DNA from: Candidatus Igneacidithiobacillus taiwanensis
GTDB taxonomy: Bacteria; Pseudomonadota; Gammaproteobacteria; Acidithiobacillales; Acidithiobacillaceae
Length of the DNA stretch: 10,236 nucleotides
Assembly (NCBI GenBank): GCA_002341825.1
Contig: DDOU01000056.1
Span: 7,660-17,895, forward strand
Reading direction: 5' to 3'
Below are positions 7,020-10,236 of this stretch, one piece after another (the stretch's first letter is position 1; each line of letters starts with the position of its first letter). The translations under genes and the position numbers were made by a program. The notes below the pieces were generated by a model. That model worked only from the letters and a program-made list of their open reading frames with translations. It did not search any database and was not told the DNA's origin.

Positions 7020-9369
7020 CGTCTGCCTCGGTGTTTGCCCCGCCCACCACCTTCGGGGTAATGAATACCAGAAGCTCAGTCTGGGCAGTGTTAAACTCTT
7101 TCGCTTTGAACAGCCAGCCCAGTAGCGGGATGTCCTTTAGTAGAGGCACACCGGACTGTGTGGAACTGTTGGTTTCGGTATAGATGCCGCCGATGACGAC
7201 CGTTTGCCCATTATTGACGAGCAGCTTGGTTTTTACCTCTTGAGTATTGATCGGCACACCACCTGCGGTCACCTGGGCGTAGTTGGGTTGATTATTGGTT
7301 GCTTCTATGTCCATGGTGACTTTGCCATTGGGGGCGATGTGCGGAGTGACTTTCAGGCTAAGTTCAGCCTTTTTGAAGGTGACCGCCGTTGCGCCACTGC
7401 TGGATGCCTGCTGATAGGGAATTTCCGTACCCTGCGCGATGGTGGCGGTTTCGTTGTCTTCCGTTAGTACCTTGGGGCTCGAGATGATCTTTGCCTTGTT
7501 GGCGGCCTGCAGAGCCTGCAGCTGCAGGTTGAGAATGCGACTGCCGGAGGCGTTACCCAGGGCAAAACCCAGGGAGGCCGGGTTGAGGCCAGTGAGAGGG
7601 CTGCCACTGGGCGCATAGGCCGGCAGGTTGACCAAGGCCGGTACGCCCGTGAGTCCACCATTGATTGGGAAGTTCCCTCCTTGCGAGCTGGTGCCACCGG
7701 AACCCGTTGTGCCACCGGTGGAGGAGCTGCCAGCCGATGCCCCGGTACCGGAAAGATTGATGATGCCGCCACCCCCGCCGGAGGTGTAGGTGCCACCCCA
7801 CTGAATGCCGAGGGACTGTGCAGCATTGGTGGTGATTTGAACGATGCGCGCTTCTATCAGCACTTGTGGTACGGGGCGATCGATTTTGGCGATCAGCTTT
7901 TTGATGTTGTCGATATCCTGCGGCGTATCGCGCACGAGGAGGCTATTGGTGCGGGTGACGACGGCGACCGAGCCGCGCGGTCCAAGCAAAGAGTTGCCAA
8001 TGAGGTTGGAGCTGGGGATGCCGAGGGCCGCAGCCAGACTTTGGCTCTGTTGACTGTTCAGTCCATCCTCTTTCCCATTGATTTTTTCGGAAAAGCCGCG
8101 CAGCAGTTCGGCAATTTCGCTGGCTTTGGCATACTGGAGCGGAATCATCTCGGTGACCAAGGGTTCGAGTTTGCGCTTGGTTGCTGCAGCTTTGAGTTCG
8201 GCCTCCTCCTGGCTGGTGATTTGCCCGGCAGGCGCAACCCAAAGAATGTTGCCGATATGCTTGATGCCCAAGCCCTGAGATTCGAGGATGACCTGGAGGG
8301 CTTCCTGCCAGGGCTCATTCTTCAGGCGAATGGACAGACTCCCGTTGACGCTGTTGGAGACGACGATATTCTGATGCGTGAAGTCGGCAATCACCTGCAG
8401 GGCATCACGCACGCTGATGTTTTGGAAATCCATGCTCAGCCGCTTGCTGTCCATGGGATTGCTAGCAGTCGTTGCCTCTTTCTCCCGTACCGCAATCAAC
8501 GTCTGGCCATTCAGCTGGTAGGCAGAATAACTGAAGGGCTCTTGGACGTAGAAAACCAGGCGAGTGTCTTGCCCTAGGGGGTAGACGTCGACATACTGCA
8601 CCGGCGTGCCAAATTGATCGGTACCGAAACGATGCACGAGGCTGCTCGGAACTTGGGTATCGTGCAGGGTAACGATCAGGCGTCCGGCCTCGCGGGTGAT
8701 ATTCATGCGCGGCTGCAGACCCGAAGTGGACAAGCGCAGCATACCGGCCCCGTCTTTCTCGCGACGAAAGGTAAGATCCTCGATGCGAGTGGCGCCGATG
8801 CTGCTCACGGCTACAGTATCGGGGGCACCCGTGACACTACTCGCCGCGACGGTCGGGCTTGGGTAGGTAGAGAGCGTGTTGGCAGTCGGAGCCTGGCTGG
8901 CGGCTGTCGGCTGCTCCGTGGGCGCAGCACTGGCATTTTTCAGTGCCGCAAGTTGGATACGGTATCCATGCGGGGCAGGCTGGACCATGACTGCTTGCGG
9001 TTTGGAAAGCAGAAGATCGATCTCGGCATCGTGTCCCACGTTTTCGGTCAACACATTTTCGATGTTACCGCCACCAACGACGTTCTCGGCGCTGGGGAGA
9101 AAATGGGCGTCGTCGAAGCGAATCCGTACCCGATACCCATGGTTGAGAATATTGACGTCATAATTGGGGCGGGTATCGCTGCGGATCTGCAATACAGTTG
9201 CGTCGCCCTGACCGACGACCTGCACGCTGCTGATCAGGCTTTGGGCGTAGATGACGGGGGCGCCGAGAAGGCCAAAGACGCCAATTCCAAAGCGTAGTAA
9301 GCGCGCTGATCGCCACGATGTGGTTTTCGTGGTGGCGGGAGAGTGAGCATTTGGAAAGTCGGTGCGCAT
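7012..9369 (-). CDS. pilQ: Type IV pilus outer-membrane secretin
   Basis: PilQ forms the outer-membrane channel through which the type IV pilus emerges. The start at 9369 gives 785 residues and is preceded by AGGA with an 8-base spacer; ATGs at 9378 and 9375 are possible alternatives. Domains: signal peptide 1-42 with an Arg-containing n-region and probable cleavage after Ala42; AMIN domain 45-141; Ala/Pro/Thr/Ser-rich linker 143-195; second AMIN domain 196-296; secretin STN domain 311-380; N1 (NolW-like) domain 405-498; secretin barrel 502-776. The secretin signature GVPLLKDIPLLGWLF lies at 740-754 and is followed by ELLVFITPKVV (765-775). Residues 525-566 are a Gly/Ser/Thr-rich insertion early in the secretin domain. 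The AMIN domains are expected to bind peptidoglycan. The protein contains no cysteine in this reading. It follows pilP by 25 bp and overlaps the start of aroK. Confidence 0.97.
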   Translation of the reverse strand: MRTDFPNAHSPATTKTTSWRSARLLRFGIGVFGLLGAPVIYAQSLISSVQVVGQGDATVLQIRSDTRPNYDVNILNHGYRVRIRFDDAHFLPSAENVVGGGNIENVLTENVGHDAEIDLLLSKPQAVMVQPAPHGYRIQLAALKNASAAPTEQPTAASQAPTANTLSTYPSPTVAASSVTGAPDTVAVSSIGATRIEDLTFRREKDGAGMLRLSTSGLQPRMNITREAGRLIVTLHDTQVPSSLVHRFGTDQFGTPVQYVDVYPLGQDTRLVFYVQEPFSYSAYQLNGQTLIAVREKEATTASNPMDSKRLSMDFQNISVRDALQVIADFTHQNIVVSNSVNGSLSIRLKNEPWQEALQVILESQGLGIKHIGNILWVAPAGQITSQEEAELKAAATKRKLEPLVTEMIPLQYAKASEIAELLRGFSEKINGKEDGLNSQQSQSLAAALGIPSSNLIGNSLLGPRGSVAVVTRTNSLLVRDTPQDIDNIKKLIAKIDRPVPQVLIEARIVQITTNAAQSLGIQWGGTYTSGGGGGIINLSGTGASAGSSSTGGTTGSGGTSSQGGNFPINGGLTGVPALVNLPAYAPSGSPLTGLNPASLGFALGNASGSRILNLQLQALQAANKAKIISSPKVLTEDNETATIAQGTEIPYQQASSSGATAVTFKKAELSLKVTPHIAPNGKVTMDIEATNNQPNYAQVTAGGVPINTQEVKTKLLVNNGQTVVIGGIYTETNSSTQSGVPLLKDIPLLGWLFKAKEFNTAQTELLVFITPKVVGGANTEADAG
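7026..7029 (-). promoter_or_regulatory. Ribosome binding site supporting a CTG start for aroK
   Basis: GAGG on the minus strand, inside the last codons of pilQ, stands 6 bases before the CTG at 7019-7017. Nothing comparable stands at usual distance before the ATG at 6992: the nearest AGGA ends about 17 bases away. This is the main nucleotide-level argument for the non-standard start. Confidence 0.5.
7672..7797 (-). repeat. Low-complexity Gly/Ser/Thr-rich coding segment in pilQ
   Basis: This segment encodes PilQ residues 525-566, dominated by runs of Gly, Ser and Thr (for example GGGGG at 531-535 and GSSSTGGTTGSGGTSS at 547-562). It falls just after the first secretin strands (VLIEARIVQI...LGIQWGG). 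Glycine-rich loops occur here in other PilQ proteins, so the position is normal. Length and composition are likely to vary between strains. There is no strict tandem unit at the DNA level. Confidence 0.7.
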
Positions 9370-9394
9370 GGGCATCATCCTACTGGTCTGAACT

Positions 9395-9949
9395 TCAATT
9401 TTGATCATTGGTGTGGAACTGCATGGTCGTATTCTGCTTGACATAACCACCGAAGGCGTTTGGTTCGTATTGCATCACGGTCACGCTGTGCTTTTCGGCA
9501 TCGATGGCAATGATTTTGCCCGATTTGTCGCCAATCGGATCGCCCACACCAGCACGGTACACTTTGCCCTCTGGGGTCAGGAAGACGCCCCAGTAGCGGC
9601 CATCCGCCTGTACGATTCCGCTCAGGGTAATGCTGCCAAGGGCGTACTTTTGTAGAGGCTGCAGCGGGCCTTTGGTGACCGGGAGGGGATCGTGACTGGC
9701 GTTGGCCGCTTGTCGCCACAAAGCAATCTGCGAAAAACTGGCGAAAGGATCACGTTGCGAAGGGTTTTCGTACGGGGTGGCGCTATAGTGGGGAATGGCG
9801 GGCAGCGGCTGGATTTGGGGGTGCAGCGCTGGCGCGTCGTTGACAAAAGCGTGCAGGGATGCCATGTCATCATGTCGGGAACATCCGCCCAAACCCAACA
9901 GGATCAAAAAGGTCAGGAGCGACGGGAAGAGCTGCCGAGGATCTTTCAT
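9395..9949 (-). CDS. pilP: Type IV pilus inner-membrane lipoprotein PilP
   Basis: PilP joins the inner-membrane PilM/N/O alignment complex to the PilQ secretin in the periplasm. The 184-residue precursor has a lipoprotein signal peptide with a lipobox Leu20-Gly-Gly-Cys23. A flexible Pro-rich stretch follows, leading to the family's RDPF (66-69). The beta domain (about 97-178) contains PLQKYALGSITLSGIV and the conserved G-V-G-D-P-IG-...GKI turn (134-145). The start at 9949 overlaps the pilO stop by 4 bp (ATGA), with a weak GGAAA-type Shine-Dalgarno. A longer reading from 10003 would place 18 polar residues ahead of the signal peptide and run into pilO, so it was not used. Confidence 0.95.
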   Translation of the reverse strand: MKDPRQLFPSLLTFLILLGLGGCSRHDDMASLHAFVNDAPALHPQIQPLPAIPHYSATPYENPSQRDPFASFSQIALWRQAANASHDPLPVTKGPLQPLQKYALGSITLSGIVQADGRYWGVFLTPEGKVYRAGVGDPIGDKSGKIIAIDAEKHSVTVMQYEPNAFGGYVKQNTTMQFHTNDQN

Positions 9950-10236
9950 TTCGCGTTTCCGGTTTTGCTGTCGGCAAGGTAGCGATAGGTAGTAACCACG
10001 CAAGACATTTGCAAGCGTTGCGGCTTGAGGGCTTGCCCAATGCTGGTATTCGGTGCCTCTGCTATGGGCTTGAGGGTGATGTCGCCGAGGGTGACGATGC
10101 GCGGCATGGCAGCCACCGCGGCAGCAAAGCGACCGAGATCATCATAGGTGCCCGTCACGCTGATCTTAACTGGGATCTCTGCGTAAAAGTTCTTATCCAC
10201 CTCGGGTAGGGGCTGGAAAAGGTTGAAATCTAGACC
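9946..10236 (-). CDS. pilO: Type IV pilus assembly protein PilO, C-terminal part (cut by window edge)
   Basis: Only the last 96 residues are visible; the frame stays open to base 10236. They hold the C-terminal ferredoxin-like domain of PilO: F-QPLPE followed by FYAEIPVKISVTGTYDDLGRF, then MPRIVTLGDITLKP, and a final strand ending TTYRYL. PilO is a bitopic inner-membrane protein that pairs with PilN and binds PilP. The Met codon at 10200 is internal, not a start, because the conserved Q-P-PE segment lies upstream of it. The stop overlaps the pilP start. By the usual order, pilN and pilM should lie to the right of the window. Confidence 0.93.
   Translation of the reverse strand, partial: GLDFNLFQPLPEVDKNFYAEIPVKISVTGTYDDLGRFAAAVAAMPRIVTLGDITLKPIAEAPNTSIGQALKPQRLQMSCVVTTYRYLADSKTGNAK

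Noticed and set aside
7681-9297. Two long plus-strand open frames (7681-8577 and 8614-9297) antisense to pilQ
   Set aside because: They lie wholly opposite a well-supported secretin gene, show no recognisable domain, and are explained by GC-rich codon bias keeping the opposite frame open.
1-10236. An undescribed defence, mobile or biosynthetic system
   Set aside because: All strong coding regions match core housekeeping or pilus families except the SCP2-like gene. No direct repeats, integrase, transposase, toxin-antitoxin pair or abrupt composition change was seen by eye.

Overview
The window reads as a housekeeping stretch of a gammaproteobacterial or Acidithiobacillus-like chromosome. This guess rests on gene order (pilO-pilP-pilQ-aroK-aroB on the minus strand), moderately high GC and remembered similarity of the products. 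No 16S or other decisive marker is present, so genus is an inference. No tRNA, rRNA, CRISPR array, insertion sequence, integrase or phage gene was seen.

Layout. On the plus strand, positions 1-2710 carry the 3' part of gatA and all of gatB, joined by a 4-bp ATGA overlap. They encode two subunits of the tRNA-dependent amidotransferase GatCAB. Everything from 2755 to the right edge is on the minus strand. Reading in the direction of transcription (from the right edge leftwards), the genes are: the 3' end of pilO, pilP, pilQ, aroK, aroB, thyX, dgt, and a small secreted SCP2-fold protein. A strong intrinsic terminator for the minus strand (2709-2739) sits between the SCP2-like gene and gatB, and its T-tract covers the gatB stop codon.

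The minus-strand genes are tightly packed: a 4-bp pilO/pilP overlap, about 8 bp pilQ/aroK overlap, 3 bp aroB/thyX and 2 bp thyX/dgt. They look like one long operon with functional blocks: type IV pilus assembly and secretin (pilO, P, Q), shikimate pathway (aroK, aroB), then deoxynucleotide metabolism (flavin-dependent thymidylate synthase, dNTP triphosphohydrolase). A candidate sigma70-like promoter just upstream of aroB could uncouple aroB-thyX-dgt from the pilus genes.

Points worth a second look are the apparent CTG start of aroK inside the end of pilQ, the Lys-for-Arg change in the ThyX signature motif, the exported SCP2-like protein with a His/Met-rich patch, and the Gly/Ser/Thr-rich insertion in PilQ. 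I found no convincing undescribed multi-gene system; most of the window is ordinary core genome.
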